Part shown: positions 1-8,474 of the stretch, one piece after another
How the letters are laid out: every line of letters begins with the position of its first letter
Position numbering within the stretch: position 1 is the first letter of the stretch
Assembly: GCA_038216155.1 (NCBI GenBank)
Contig: JBBQQH010000035.1
Location: 1-32,170 of the forward strand
Reading direction: 5' to 3'
Source: SZAS-103 sp038216155
GTDB taxonomy: Bacteria > Pseudomonadota > Gammaproteobacteria > Xanthomonadales > Xanthomonadaceae
DNA length: 32,170 nt
Translations under genes and position numbers: made by a program
Notes under the pieces: generated by a model
Databases searched by the model: none
What the model saw: the letters and a program-made list of their open reading frames with translations, nothing else
Told to the model about the DNA's origin: nothing

Positions 1-90
1 CTCTTCCAACATCCACTCAGCAAAGCAACCCAAACGACAACAGAGCTACACTCATCCACACACGCTGGAGCAAACCACAGCGTCCCGTCC

Positions 91-134
91 CGGTTCACTA
101 TTCAATCGGCAGGGCGGTTCAATATTCAGTCGGC
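91..134. repeat. Pair of 20-bp near-identical direct repeats upstream of mscS-like gene
   Basis: Two 20-base copies lie at 91-110 and 115-134. They match at 18 of 20 positions and their starts are 24 bases apart. Each copy begins CGGTTCA and ends TCGGC. They sit about 95 bases upstream of the channel start codon, so they could be a regulator site or a chance duplication. Nothing else is recognisable in positions 1-228. Confidence 0.4.
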
Positions 135-228
135 GCCCACAGATCGACAAGGCAGAATCGCGCAAGAACAGCACGGCTGCACCAGCCGTCGTCGCGCGTT
201 CTCCCGCACTCGATGAGGGCGGGAAGTC

Positions 229-1191
229 ATGAAATTCTTCGGGATCAGCTGGGTCGGCCTGAACGCAGAAAATGGCAGAAAGCTCTTGCTGTCACTGGCA
301 TTCATCGCTGCCGTGCTCATCGTCAGTGCGCTGGCGCGCTGGTTGGTTGGGCAGACCCTGCGCCGTACCGACCGCGCCACGATGCAGACCAAGTTCTGGG
401 CGCGCCAAGCCGTCAGCCTGCTCGCCACCGTCGTTCTCATCGCCGGCCTGCTCTCGATCTGGTTCAACGATCCGACGCGGCTGGGCACCGCTTTCGGACT
501 GATGACGGCCGGCCTCGCCTTCGCGCTGCAGCAGGTCATCACCTCGATCGCCGGCTACTTCGTGATCCTGCGCGGCTCGACCTTCACCGTCGGCGATCGC
601 ATCTCGATGGGCGGCGTGCGTGGCGATGTGATGCGTCTGGGCTTCATCCAGACCACGATCATGGAGATGGGCCAGCCGCCAGCCGTGCAATCGGCCGACC
701 CGGCAATGTGGGTGAAGAGTCGACAATTCACTGGGCGCATTGTCACCGTTACCAACTCGAAGATCTTCGCCGAGCCGGTGTTCAACTACACCCGCGAATT
801 CCCGTACATCTGGGAGGAAATGGTGATCCCGATCACTTATAGAGCCGATCGCGCCAAGGTCGAAGCGATCCTGCTGGAGGCCGCGCACCGTTATGCGCTC
901 GATCCGCATGCATTGCCGGAAGAGGCAAAAAATGAAATGAAAGAGCGCTTCGGGGTCGAACATATTGATCTCGAACCGCGCGTCTATTTCCGCATCACCG
1001 ACAACTGGCTCGAGCTGACGATCCGCTTCGTCGTGGGCACACACGGCATCCGCAATGTCAAGGATCTGATGAGCCGGAACATCGTGGTGGCGTTGGAGGA
1101 GGCCGGCATCGGGATCGCCTCGGCCACGTACGACATTGTCGGATTTCCGTCGATCGAGGTACGCACTGCGACCACGATTACGCGCGACTGA
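229..1191 (+). CDS. MscS-family mechanosensitive ion channel
   Basis: A 320-residue inner-membrane channel of the small-conductance mechanosensitive family, which opens under membrane tension to release solutes during hypo-osmotic shock. Hydrophobic helices lie at about residues 17-36 and 62-82. A third at about 88-118 has the alanine/glycine-rich pore-helix pattern with GLAFALQQ, followed by VGDRI, which is typical of the start of the MscS beta domain. The remaining soluble part matches the cytoplasmic vestibule in length and style. The start at 229 is preceded by GGCGGGAAGTC, an acceptable ribosome binding site. The gene appears to stand alone, with the next gene 180 bases downstream on the same strand. 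The family call is firm; the exact subfamily (MscS-like versus YbdG-like) cannot be settled by eye. Confidence 0.88.
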   Translation: MKFFGISWVGLNAENGRKLLLSLAFIAAVLIVSALARWLVGQTLRRTDRATMQTKFWARQAVSLLATVVLIAGLLSIWFNDPTRLGTAFGLMTAGLAFALQQVITSIAGYFVILRGSTFTVGDRISMGGVRGDVMRLGFIQTTIMEMGQPPAVQSADPAMWVKSRQFTGRIVTVTNSKIFAEPVFNYTREFPYIWEEMVIPITYRADRAKVEAILLEAAHRYALDPHALPEEAKNEMKERFGVEHIDLEPRVYFRITDNWLELTIRFVVGTHGIRNVKDLMSRNIVVALEEAGIGIASATYDIVGFPSIEVRTATTITRD

Positions 1192-1371
1192 GCGCCGAGT
1201 ACGCAGTCGCCGTATCTGTGTAGTGCGCGACTGGGGGCGCTGCTGTCGCTGTCGCTCACCGCTGTCTGCGGCTATCGACGATAATAGACGAGATGTGATC
1301 GCCATGCCGCTGTCGCCGTACGGCAGCGTTCAACCACTCTGCAGAATCGCGCATCCTTCGAGGAAGGCATC

Positions 1372-1875
1372 ATGATCACAGCACCCAAGGAAAGAGCATT
1401 CCACGACAGCTTTCTGATTGGCATCTGGTTCAAGTTCGTGGTCGGCGCGTTGCAGGCGATTGCCGGGCTTGCGGTGCTGCTGGTGAGCCAGGCATCGCTT
1501 GCCGCGATGGTGACGCGCTGGACCAATCCGGAACTCGCCGAGGAACCGAACAACCATATCGCGAACTGGGCGTTGCACGGCGTCGCCGACCTCGGCACCG
1601 GATCGCGCACGTTCGTGGCCATCTACCTGCTCTCGCACGGCATCATCAAGCTCGGGCTGATCTGGGCGATGCTGCGCGGCAAGATGTGGGCCTATCCATG
1701 GTCGATGTTGGCCATCAGCGGGTTCATCGCGTACCAGCTCTACCGCTACGCATCCACGCATTCGGTGGCGCTGCTGGTGTTATCGGTGTTCGATGCGATC
1801 GTGGTGTATCTGATCTGGCACGAATACCGGACGCGCAAGGCCGATGGATTGCCCGCGCGCATCACACATCCCTGA
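1372..1875 (+). CDS. DUF2127 family membrane protein
   Basis: A 167-residue integral membrane protein with features of DUF2127: an N-terminal GIWFKFVVGALQ segment, a central LSHGIIKLGLIWAMLR segment, then WAYPW, and a C-terminal region with YQLYRY, THS and a final IWHEY. Four hydrophobic stretches are visible, at about residues 18-38, 84-102, 107-125 and 129-147. Family members have no established biochemical role. The window gives no partner, because the upstream channel gene is 180 bases away and the downstream neighbour is convergent. The start at 1372 follows GAGGAAGGCATC, a good ribosome binding site. The DUF2127 call is by motif recognition; the function is unknown. Confidence 0.82.
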   Translation: MITAPKERAFHDSFLIGIWFKFVVGALQAIAGLAVLLVSQASLAAMVTRWTNPELAEEPNNHIANWALHGVADLGTGSRTFVAIYLLSHGIIKLGLIWAMLRGKMWAYPWSMLAISGFIAYQLYRYASTHSVALLVLSVFDAIVVYLIWHEYRTRKADGLPARITHP

Positions 1876-2010
1876 TCCTTTCAGACAACACGACTTGCGC
1901 GATCGCCCGACCATGCCGAGCAGCCTACGCTGCGCATGCAATATTGCCGGCAACCCAGCACACATCATCTACCAGCATCAGGTTGACGTCTCGCGTACGG
2001 ATCGCAGCCG

Positions 2011-3690
2011 CTAGTTAGGCCCGTGTTGCATGGGTGGCTTTGCCTTGCGGTCGCGCAGCATCGACTGCACCACCAGAGCAATCCCGAGCCCTGCGCCGAT
2101 CAGGAACAGAACGAACGCGACCGCTGGATAGCCCCACAACATCACGCTGGATGGAACCTTGGTCATCATCGCGCCGCCGATGATCAGTGCGGCGACGATG
2201 ACGCCGGTACTGATCCGGTTTGCGATTTTCTGCAGGTTCTCCATGAGCCGGGATTCCTCAAGCCCGGTGATGTGCACGCGCAGCTTGTTTGCGGCGAGCG
2301 TCTGCAGGAATTCGGAAACACGCTTGGGCGATTCGCGGATCAACTCCTGCATTTCCATGAACTCCGTCGCCAGGTTTGCAGGCGAGAGCGACTTCATCAT
2401 GCGGCGCCGCAAAACGGATTCCAGATGCGACTTGATGATCTGGCGAGGGTCCAGATTCGGATCGAGTGCGTTGGACACCGCTTCGAGGCTCAGCAAGGTC
2501 TTGCCTAGCAGACTGAGTTCCGGCGGTGGTCGTAATCCTGCCGATATGGCGCGCGTGGTGAGGTGCAGCAGCAGGCGTCCGTCGGACGTCGTACAGGGAT
2601 TCGACGCCGATGCGTACTGCGCCACCATTTGGCTGGTGTCGCGCACGAACGCGCGCTCGTCGAAGTCTTCAAGACGAGTCCCCAGTGCGATCGCCGACTC
2701 GGCCGCATCCTCACCGCGCCCGTCCACGGTGGCCAACATGAGCTTGAGCAACCGATCGCGCAGACGCGGCGCAATATGCGCAACCATTCCAAGATCCAGC
2801 AAGGCGAGCTGGTTTTCCCTTGTGAGGAGAAAGTTGCCCGGATGCGGATCAGCCTGGATCAATCCATGTACGAAAATCTGATCGAGATACGCACGCATCA
2901 ACTCGGATGCGACTTCTGTCAGTGGCTGTTCCAAGCGGCGCAACTCGGAGACTTTGGTCACCTTCTGGCCCTTGATCATCTCCATTGTCAGGACGCGTCC
3001 AGTCGAAAAATCCGGCAGGAACTTGGGCACGAACAGATTCGGATAATCGGCCAGGTTTTTTGCGAAGGTTTCCAGGTTATCCGCTTCGGCGCGATAGTCG
3101 AGTTCCGCGACCAGGCTCTTGCGGAATTCGCCGACCCAGTCGGTGAAGCCGACTCGGCGACCGGTATCGCTGAACTTGTCCGCTTTCCCGGCCAGCGACG
3201 CCAATAGATCCAGATCGTCGCGAATGCCGGCTGCGATATCGGGGCGCTGTACTTTCACGGCCACTGCGCGTCCGTCGCGCAGCGTTGCAGAATGAACCTG
3301 CGCAAGCGACGCGGCTGCAATCGGTTTTTCGTCGAAAGTCGCGAACATCTTGCTCAGCCGGACGCCGAGCTCGGATTCGATCACCTCGCGGATCTGGTCG
3401 AATGGCAGCGGGGCGACATCGTCCTGCATCCGCTCCAGCGCATCGATGTAGGGTTGCGGCACGAAATCCGGCCGGGTTGACAGCCCTTGTCCGATCTTGA
3501 CAAAAGTCGGACCCAGCGCCTCGAGATCCTTGACGAATTCCTCGGGCTTTCCCTCGGGGATGTTTTGCGATTTGGCCTCCTGCAGCAACGGGTCGTCCGG
3601 ATCGACCGTACTGAAGATTCCGGCATTGCGGTACTTCAACATCACCGCGCCAACCTCGACAGCGCGTGAAATAGGCCGTGGCTCGTCCAT
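2011..3690 (-). CDS. ABC1/UbiB-like atypical kinase (AarF family)
   Basis: A 559-residue protein of the ABC1/ADCK/UbiB kinase-like family. UbiB itself supports ubiquinone biosynthesis or transport through an ATPase activity. Visible motifs are KIGQ at residues 65-68 in the family's N-terminal extension, the alanine-rich loop AAAS at about 125-128, VAVKVQRP with the nucleotide-binding lysine near 146, DPHPGN at 281-286 and DLG at 299-301 (the DFG equivalent). Two membrane helices close the protein, at about 491-510 and 522-545, as in UbiB. It is not in a ubiE-ubiJ-ubiB operon, so it may be a second family member rather than the housekeeping ubiB. It is the last of three minus-strand genes, 160 bases after the hemerythrin gene. 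No decay is seen. Confidence 0.88.
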   Translation of the reverse strand: MDEPRPISRAVEVGAVMLKYRNAGIFSTVDPDDPLLQEAKSQNIPEGKPEEFVKDLEALGPTFVKIGQGLSTRPDFVPQPYIDALERMQDDVAPLPFDQIREVIESELGVRLSKMFATFDEKPIAAASLAQVHSATLRDGRAVAVKVQRPDIAAGIRDDLDLLASLAGKADKFSDTGRRVGFTDWVGEFRKSLVAELDYRAEADNLETFAKNLADYPNLFVPKFLPDFSTGRVLTMEMIKGQKVTKVSELRRLEQPLTEVASELMRAYLDQIFVHGLIQADPHPGNFLLTRENQLALLDLGMVAHIAPRLRDRLLKLMLATVDGRGEDAAESAIALGTRLEDFDERAFVRDTSQMVAQYASASNPCTTSDGRLLLHLTTRAISAGLRPPPELSLLGKTLLSLEAVSNALDPNLDPRQIIKSHLESVLRRRMMKSLSPANLATEFMEMQELIRESPKRVSEFLQTLAANKLRVHITGLEESRLMENLQKIANRISTGVIVAALIIGGAMMTKVPSSVMLWGYPAVAFVLFLIGAGLGIALVVQSMLRDRKAKPPMQHGPN

Positions 3691-3812
3691 GTTGTGTCCC
3701 CTGTCAGTGGTGCGGCCTTCCTGGCCGTGGATTCACATACTTCCATCAAAAGCGATCAGCCGATTTCATCGCCTTTTTCCGACGCGCCCTGGCGAGTCGC
3801 GCAGGGTCAGCC

Positions 3813-3838
3813 GTTGATCGCCGTTCGGCGCGATCAAC
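3813..3838 (-). terminator. Hairpin between hemerythrin-like gene and UbiB-like gene
   Basis: Perfect 9-bp arms GTTGATCGC (3813-3821) and GCGATCAAC (3830-3838) flank an 8-base loop, 13 bases past the hemerythrin stop. There is no T tract on the minus strand, so it may be a processing or attenuating hairpin rather than a classical terminator. Confidence 0.4.
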
Positions 3839-3850
3839 TCGCGCCGCTGC

Positions 3851-4354
3851 CTATCCCACCTTCGGGCGAGCAGAATTTTTACGGGCTTTGGTTGGTGTCG
3901 GCTTGGCACCCAGCTCGATTTTGCGCGCCTGCATCGCATCTCCCAAGTCTGCTAACTCCTGTTTGGAAAGCAGCGTTTTGGCGCGCGGGAACATTTCCTT
4001 CTCTTCTTCCTTGGCGTGGTGTTCAATCAGTTCCTTGAGCACCTTGGCGCGTCCACTGAATTTCTCGGAAGCGACGTCCGTGCCTTCAAGGTCTGGCAAT
4101 ACCAGATCGCCTGCGGCGCGATGTTCCTCCGTGGCTTCGTAAAACATCTTCGCATCGTCCCCTTTCTTGCCCGCCGCTTTGAAGGCCGGATAGAAGATTT
4201 CCTCCTCGATACGCGCATGAATCCGGATCTCCTTGCCAACTTTTGCCAGCAGGTCGGTGCGTTTTTTCGCTGCACGAATGGTTGTTGCGTCCAACTCCTT
4301 GAGCAGCGCGCGTACTGTCGCGTGATCTTTCTTCAGCAATTGAATGGCGTCCAT
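3851..4354 (-). CDS. Hemerythrin-like (HHE domain) protein
   Basis: A 167-residue cytoplasmic protein with a four-helix hemerythrin/HHE cation-binding fold. Candidate di-iron ligands are H11 (in KKDH), H46 and E50 (in IHARIEEEIFYPAF), H78 (in EEHRAA), and H112/H113 with E117 (in EHHAKEEEKEMFP). This matches the family's H...HxxxE...H...HxxxE layout. The C-terminal ~30 residues are a lysine/arginine/proline-rich tail outside the domain. Family members bind oxygen, iron or nitric oxide, or act in stress defence; the actual ligand cannot be told from sequence. It lies between the small protein at 4511-5014 and the UbiB-like gene on the same strand, with gaps of about 160 bases, so co-transcription is possible but unproven. 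Confidence 0.88.
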   Translation of the reverse strand: MDAIQLLKKDHATVRALLKELDATTIRAAKKRTDLLAKVGKEIRIHARIEEEIFYPAFKAAGKKGDDAKMFYEATEEHRAAGDLVLPDLEGTDVASEKFSGRAKVLKELIEHHAKEEEKEMFPRAKTLLSKQELADLGDAMQARKIELGAKPTPTKARKNSARPKVG

Positions 4355-4510
4355 GGCATGTTGCTCCTGTGTGGAATTTTGTGACGAGCAAAAATAGTCG
4401 GTGAAGTAAAGCCTGCAGCTTCTTTGCGGGACATAAGTGTCTCGGCATCATCGTTGTCACGCGCACCAATGCAAACGTGCGCCTGCAGCCGCATTGAATT
4501 GAAAGGTGAA

Positions 4511-5014
4511 CTACCGGTTGCGGATCTTTCCAAGAATGATCGACAAGGCGACCGCGCCCAAGGATTTCACCAGGACCGGATGTTGTGCATAAAAATGACT
4601 CATCGATTCGACAATGCCGGGATTGGCGTTTTGTGCGTGCGTGGCGATCTGCTGCACCTGCGCAGTGGATATCTGACCGGCCTGCTCGGTTGACAGCGCC
4701 GGCGTCGCGGCGCCTTCGGTGTGCGTCAGTCCCAACTGTGTCATCACGCCAGCAGCCGCTGGACCAAGCCCCGCAAGCAAGCGATTCACGATCCCTGACT
4801 TTTGCTGGGCATTGGCCTGCCCGAACATGGATCCGATCATTTCCCCAAAGGAAGATGTTTGATCCGAGTTGAACGCGGCGGATAGCCCCTGACTCAGCAA
4901 CTCCGGCGGCGTCGATTGAGCGACTTGATGGAATTGCTCTTGTGCGGAATTGGACACAGGACCGGAACCGGATCCGATAAGCTGTTGCAATATGTTGTCT
5001 ATCTCTCCGCTCAT
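4511..5014 (-). CDS. Uncharacterised small protein with C-terminal hydrophobic segment
   Basis: A 167-residue protein that I cannot assign to a named family. It is rich in glutamine, alanine, serine and glycine, has no signal peptide, and ends with a hydrophobic stretch (about residues 147-162, LVKSLGAVALSIILGK) followed by a short basic tail. The pattern of glycine-broken amphipathic helices (LIGSGSG, RLLAGLGPAAAGVM) is faintly like the YidB/DUF937 group, but that is only an impression. The start is well supported: AAGGAGAGGTGGC precedes the ATG at 5014. It is divergent from the HU-like gene, and the 398-base gap between them carries the HU promoter candidate. Confidence 0.75.
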   Translation of the reverse strand: MSGEIDNILQQLIGSGSGPVSNSAQEQFHQVAQSTPPELLSQGLSAAFNSDQTSSFGEMIGSMFGQANAQQKSGIVNRLLAGLGPAAAGVMTQLGLTHTEGAATPALSTEQAGQISTAQVQQIATHAQNANPGIVESMSHFYAQHPVLVKSLGAVALSIILGKIRNR

Positions 5015-5292
5015 GCCACCTCTCCTTGGTAACGATTGGTCATAGCCTACCGTCCGAACATGCCCATGAGGTCAAATCTGCGAATGTGTATTTGCAGGTT
5101 GTTCAGCAAACGCCGCCTGCGCCTGATGATCTGTTCGAACTGAAATTCACTCGCTGGCTGTGGCTGCCGTATCCGTGAAGCAGCAATTTTTGCGCCGTCT
5201 GAAATCAAGCTACAAGGGCGGCTTGACTGGTTCATGCTGGGCGAATAACCCGTTGATCGAGCTGTCGCAGCGTCGAAAACGCAATATTTGAA

Positions 5293-5321
5293 CGAAATTG
5301 CGTGCGCAAAGCACAATTTCG
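5293..5321. promoter_or_regulatory. Dyad symmetry upstream of HU-like gene promoter
   Basis: Perfect 8-bp arms CGAAATTG (5293-5300) and CAATTTCG (5314-5321) are separated by 13 bases. The dyad ends 11 bases before the proposed -35 element. Its spacing and place suit an operator or a nucleoid-protein site, but the binding protein is unknown. The rest of 5015-5412 shows no convincing gene. Confidence 0.4.
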
Positions 5322-5332
5322 CACGTAACAAG

Positions 5333-5361
5333 TTGGCTACGCCGCAGACTTCCCGTACATT
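5333..5361 (+). promoter_or_regulatory. Candidate sigma-70 promoter of the HU-like gene
   Basis: TTGGCT (5333-5338) and TACATT (5356-5361) are separated by exactly 17 bases and lie about 50 bases before the HU-like start codon at 5413. Four of six bases match consensus in each box (TTGACA, TATAAT). Confidence 0.5.
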
Positions 5362-5412
5362 CGTAGCGCCGAGAGGCATTCGATCCATCCACTCAAACTA
5401 TGCGGGGAATCC

Positions 5413-5787
5413 ATGGCGACCAATAAGACAGCAAAGGGCAAGTCGGCGTCCACGTCCATGTCCACGGCGCACAAGCCGATCAAGGACGCCTTGAGCAAAT
5501 CCGGTCTGGTAGCGCACGTTGCCGAAACCAGCGGCGTCGCGGCCAAGGATGTGCGGGCCGTGTTTGCCGCGCTCGAAGGCGCAGTGGCGGGCTCCGTCCA
5601 CAAGAAGGGAGCCGGCTCGTTCACGCTGCCGGGGCTGCTGAAAATTTCTGCGGTCAGCGTGCCGGCCAAGCCGAAGCGCAAGGGCATCAATCCGTTCACG
5701 AAAGAAGAGCAGTGGTTCGCCGCCAAGCCGGCCACCACCAAGGTCAAAATCCGCCCACTGAAAAAGTTGAAAGACGCAGCGGCCTGA
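5413..5787 (+). CDS. HU-like histone family DNA-binding protein
   Basis: A 124-residue nucleoid protein of the HU/IHF superfamily that would bend and compact DNA as a dimer. After a lysine/serine/threonine-rich N-terminal extension of about 25 residues, the HU fold begins at IKDALSKSGLVAHVAE. It includes FAALEGAVAGSVHKKGAGSFTLPGLLKI and the DNA-contacting arm KRKGINPFTKEEQWFAAKP, corresponding to the RxGRNPxTGE arm of canonical HU. Classical HU is about 90 residues; this longer, basic-tailed form is the HU variant common in Xanthomonadales and Burkholderiales, distinct from hupB. It has a strong site (GGGGAAT) before the ATG, its own promoter candidate and a terminator, so it is probably monocistronic. 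Confidence 0.9.
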   Translation: MATNKTAKGKSASTSMSTAHKPIKDALSKSGLVAHVAETSGVAAKDVRAVFAALEGAVAGSVHKKGAGSFTLPGLLKISAVSVPAKPKRKGINPFTKEEQWFAAKPATTKVKIRPLKKLKDAAA

Positions 5788-5829
5788 GATTCGTTTCAGC
5801 GCTAATTCGCTGGACGTACAAAATTGGAT

Positions 5830-5856
5830 GCGGCAGCTTCGGCTGCCGCTTTTTTT
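5830..5856 (+). terminator. Rho-independent terminator of the HU-like gene
   Basis: An 8-bp perfect GC-rich stem, GCGGCAGC (5830-5837) and GCTGCCGC (5842-5849), has a stable TTCG loop and is followed directly by seven T (5850-5856). It lies 43 bases after the HU-like stop. Confidence 0.92.
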
Positions 5857-6112
5857 CCATCTGAAATTCCTCCTGGATGGAACCGCTCCGTCGGTTCATC
5901 GGCATTTCCGCCATCCGTGGCCGGCAAATTTGGGGTTCAACCGCCGTGAATGAAAGAATGTCGCGAGCGCTGGCGACGGCCGTGATGCCGGGTGGCTTGC
6001 GCAGTTCGGTTTCGGCCAAACTGCATGTCGAGCAACGGCGGAGCGTAGTGCGACATCTGGTTTTCCTTGGGACGGAAACAAAGTGCGATTGGGATCGGAT
6101 CCCGTAGTGCGT

Positions 6113-6343
6113 TCAAACTAATTCCAGGCTACCCAGCACCAGCGGTTGCACGTCGCGACTGCGATCCGGCATCGTCACCGCGAAGCCATGCTCTTTCAAT
6201 CCATGCGCATCATCTTGCTCCAGGGAAGGCATAAAACGCACGGTCGCATGTGGATAACGACCATGGCTGCCAGCGGCGAGCCTATGATGCACGCTACCCA
6301 CGAGGACACCATCCGGCCCGATGGAAAAGATCACACATGCCAT
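6113..6343 (-). CDS. Possible small hypothetical protein, or remnant
   Basis: A 76-residue reading frame on the minus strand whose codons look like those of real genes here (frequent CTG, GTG, GCG, GAT, CGC), especially in its second half. It overlaps the start of chrA head-on by about 23 bases, and no ribosome binding site precedes the ATG. The translation contains IGPDGVLVGSVHHRLAAG and ends DVQPLVLGSLELV. I recognise no family. It may be the 3' end of a lost gene, because the frame stays open upstream into chrA. The remaining part of 5857-6320 shows nothing else. Confidence 0.3.
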   Translation of the reverse strand: MACVIFSIGPDGVLVGSVHHRLAAGSHGRYPHATVRFMPSLEQDDAHGLKEHGFAVTMPDRSRDVQPLVLGSLELV

Positions 6344-7724
6344 CGGAGTTGTGTCCGGGAAAGGCGACCATGGCATCGGATTTGGTGCTGCGACCCGCGT
6401 ATGGGCCCGCATCGCGTTACTAAGCTTTGGCGGTCCCGCCGGCCAGATCGCGGTGATGCATCGCATCCTCGTCGAGGAAAAGAAATGGATCGGCGAACAG
6501 CGCTTCCTGCATGCGCTCAGCTATTGCATGCTGCTGCCGGGGCCGGAAGCGCAGCAACTCGCGATCTACATCGGCTGGCTCCTCCACAAGACCAAGGGCG
6601 GATTGGTCGCTGGCTCTCTGTTCGTGCTGCCCGGTTTCATCGCGATCATGGCGCTGTCGTGGATGTACGCGCTGTACGGCAAGGTCGGCATCGTCGCGGC
6701 GTTGTTCTTCGGCCTGAAAGCTGCCGTCCTCGCGATCGTTGTGCAGGCCGTTATCCGGGTCGGCAAGCGGGCGCTCGCAACACCGGCGATGCGCGCGTTG
6801 GCGGTCTGCGCCTTCGTGGCGATCGCAGTCTTCAGCGTGCCATTCCCATTCATCGTGCTCGGTGCCGGAGTCATCGGCTTTGCAGGCAGTCGCATGGGCA
6901 TGCGCAGTGTTGCCACATCGGGGCATGGACCGGCTGGCGGCAAGACATTCGCCGATGCGGATTCGGCGCTTGGCGAAGGCATCCCGTCGCACGCAAAGCC
7001 CAACCTTGCGTGGTCGTTCCGGATCGGCCTGATGTTGCTTCTGGCGTGGTTGGTGCCAGTTGGTCTCCTGCTGGCTTTCACGGAGCCGTCGAACACCTTC
7101 CGCGACATCGCGTTGTTTTTCTCGAAGATGGCCGTGGTGACGTTCGGCGGCGCGTACGCCGTGCTTGCCTATGTCGCGCAGCAGGCCGTCACGCACTATC
7201 ACTGGCTCGCACCGGGCGAGATGCTCGATGGGCTGGGCATGGCCGAGACGACACCGGGCCCGCTCATCATGGTCACCCAGTTCGTGGGCTTCATGGGCGC
7301 ATATAGAGGCGCGACCGGCCTCACGCCACTGCTCGCTGGAACCCTGGGCGGCATCCTCACGACGTGGGTCACGTTCGTGCCATGTTTCCTGTGGATCTTC
7401 GTCGGAGCGCCTTTCATCGAGCGCTTGCGCGGCAACGCGGCGTTGAATGCATCGCTGGCTGCAGTCACCGCCGCCATCGTCGGCGTGATCGCCAGCCTGG
7501 CGTTCTGGTTCGCAATCCATTTCCTGTTCGCCAGCGTGGTATCGCGCGACCTGCTCGGCGCGCGCATCGACTTGCCGATCCTCGCATCGATCCATTACCC
7601 GGCGCTGCTACTCACGCTATTGGCCATGGCATTCACCTTTGTCATGAAGTGGCCGACGCTGGTGGTCCTGTTGGCGTCGAGCGCGCTTGGCATCGCGTGG
7701 TTCGGACTGCTGGCTATCCTTTAG
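6321..7724 (+). CDS. chrA: Chromate transporter ChrA (long chain, two-domain)
   Basis: A 467-residue inner-membrane protein of the CHR superfamily, which exports chromate driven by the membrane potential. Both homologous halves are present. The N-terminal one has LLSFGGPAGQIAVMHR and LLPGPEAQQLAIYIGWLLH; the C-terminal one has VVTFGGAYAVLAYVAQQAV and TTPGPLIMVTQFVGFMGAY. These are the family's paired FGG and PGP motifs. About ten to twelve hydrophobic helices fit the long-chain form. A loop of about 40 polar residues separates the halves. The start is uncertain: ATG 6321 lacks a clear ribosome binding site, and GTG at 6351 is an alternative. No chrB or other chromate gene is adjacent. It is the only metal-resistance gene here and may be an acquired accessory gene, though its base composition resembles its neighbours. 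Confidence 0.93.
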   Translation: MEKITHAIGVVSGKGDHGIGFGAATRVWARIALLSFGGPAGQIAVMHRILVEEKKWIGEQRFLHALSYCMLLPGPEAQQLAIYIGWLLHKTKGGLVAGSLFVLPGFIAIMALSWMYALYGKVGIVAALFFGLKAAVLAIVVQAVIRVGKRALATPAMRALAVCAFVAIAVFSVPFPFIVLGAGVIGFAGSRMGMRSVATSGHGPAGGKTFADADSALGEGIPSHAKPNLAWSFRIGLMLLLAWLVPVGLLLAFTEPSNTFRDIALFFSKMAVVTFGGAYAVLAYVAQQAVTHYHWLAPGEMLDGLGMAETTPGPLIMVTQFVGFMGAYRGATGLTPLLAGTLGGILTTWVTFVPCFLWIFVGAPFIERLRGNAALNASLAAVTAAIVGVIASLAFWFAIHFLFASVVSRDLLGARIDLPILASIHYPALLLTLLAMAFTFVMKWPTLVVLLASSALGIAWFGLLAIL

Positions 7725-7824
7725 CCTTGAAAGCTTCGCTCGCTTCCAGCAACGTCAGCGCAGGCACGTCTACTCTCGTACCCGTTTCCAGCTGTCCGCA
7801 AACCCATCCCACGCAAGGACGCAC

Positions 7825-8382
7825 ATGTCACCGAAGGCGACCATCTACAAAGCCGAACTTTCTGTCAGCGACATGGATCGCCACTACTATGCGACACATG
7901 CGCTTACGCTGGCGCGGCATCCGTCGGAGACCGACGAGCGGCTGATGGTGCGGTTGCTCGCATTCGCGCTGCACGCGGATGAACGGCTGGAGTTCGGGCG
8001 CGGGTTGAGTACCGATGACGAACCCGATCTGTGGCGCAAATCGCTCACCGGCGAGATCGAGCAATGGATCGACCTCGGCCAGCCCGACGAACAACGCATC
8101 CGCAAGGCCTGCGGACGCGCGCGACAGGTCGTGGTGATCGGCTACAGCGGCCGCGGCTTCGATATCTGGTGGAACAAGATCGCGGGCGGTCTTGCACGCC
8201 TGAAGAACCTCACCGTGATCGACATTCCCGCCGCCACCGTGCAAGCGCTGGCAGCCCTCGCCGATCGCAACATGCAGCTGCAATGCCTGATCCAGGATGG
8301 GCAGGCGCAACTGATGACCGAGAAGGCGAGCGTCACCATCGATGCGACAGCGCGCATGACGCCGACGACGCAAGCTTATTGA
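7825..8382 (+). CDS. yaeQ: YaeQ family protein
   Basis: A 185-residue cytoplasmic protein with recognisable YaeQ features: the N-terminal IYKAELSVSDMDRHYYATHALTLARHPSETDERLMVRLLAFAL block, then a segment starting GLSTDDEPDLW, then WIDLGQPDEQRIRKACGRA and WWNKI. The fold is related to the PD-(D/E)XK nuclease-like class. E. coli YaeQ was linked to suppression of RfaH loss, but no firm molecular role is known. The ATG at 7825 gives the family's standard N-terminus; longer in-frame starts upstream would add non-homologous residues. It follows chrA by 100 bases on the same strand and is convergent with the S41 peptidase fragment. Confidence 0.92.
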   Translation: MSPKATIYKAELSVSDMDRHYYATHALTLARHPSETDERLMVRLLAFALHADERLEFGRGLSTDDEPDLWRKSLTGEIEQWIDLGQPDEQRIRKACGRARQVVVIGYSGRGFDIWWNKIAGGLARLKNLTVIDIPAATVQALAALADRNMQLQCLIQDGQAQLMTEKASVTIDATARMTPTTQAY

Positions 8383-8474
8383 ATGATCGTTCGCAATCAC
8401 GGCAAGCTGTCGCTGCGAACGCCAGTATCCTGTGCCTGCTGTTGCTTTCTTCCGGACATTGGCAGCACCAGCCA

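Noticed and set aside
292..1305. Long minus-strand open frame opposite the MscS-like gene
   Set aside because: Arginine/histidine/aspartate-rich translation typical of an antisense shadow in GC-rich DNA; the plus-strand frame encodes a recognisable channel.
6420..7595. 391-codon minus-strand frame opposite chrA
   Set aside because: Highly charged, repetitive composition with no domain; the complementary strand is a clear two-domain ChrA.
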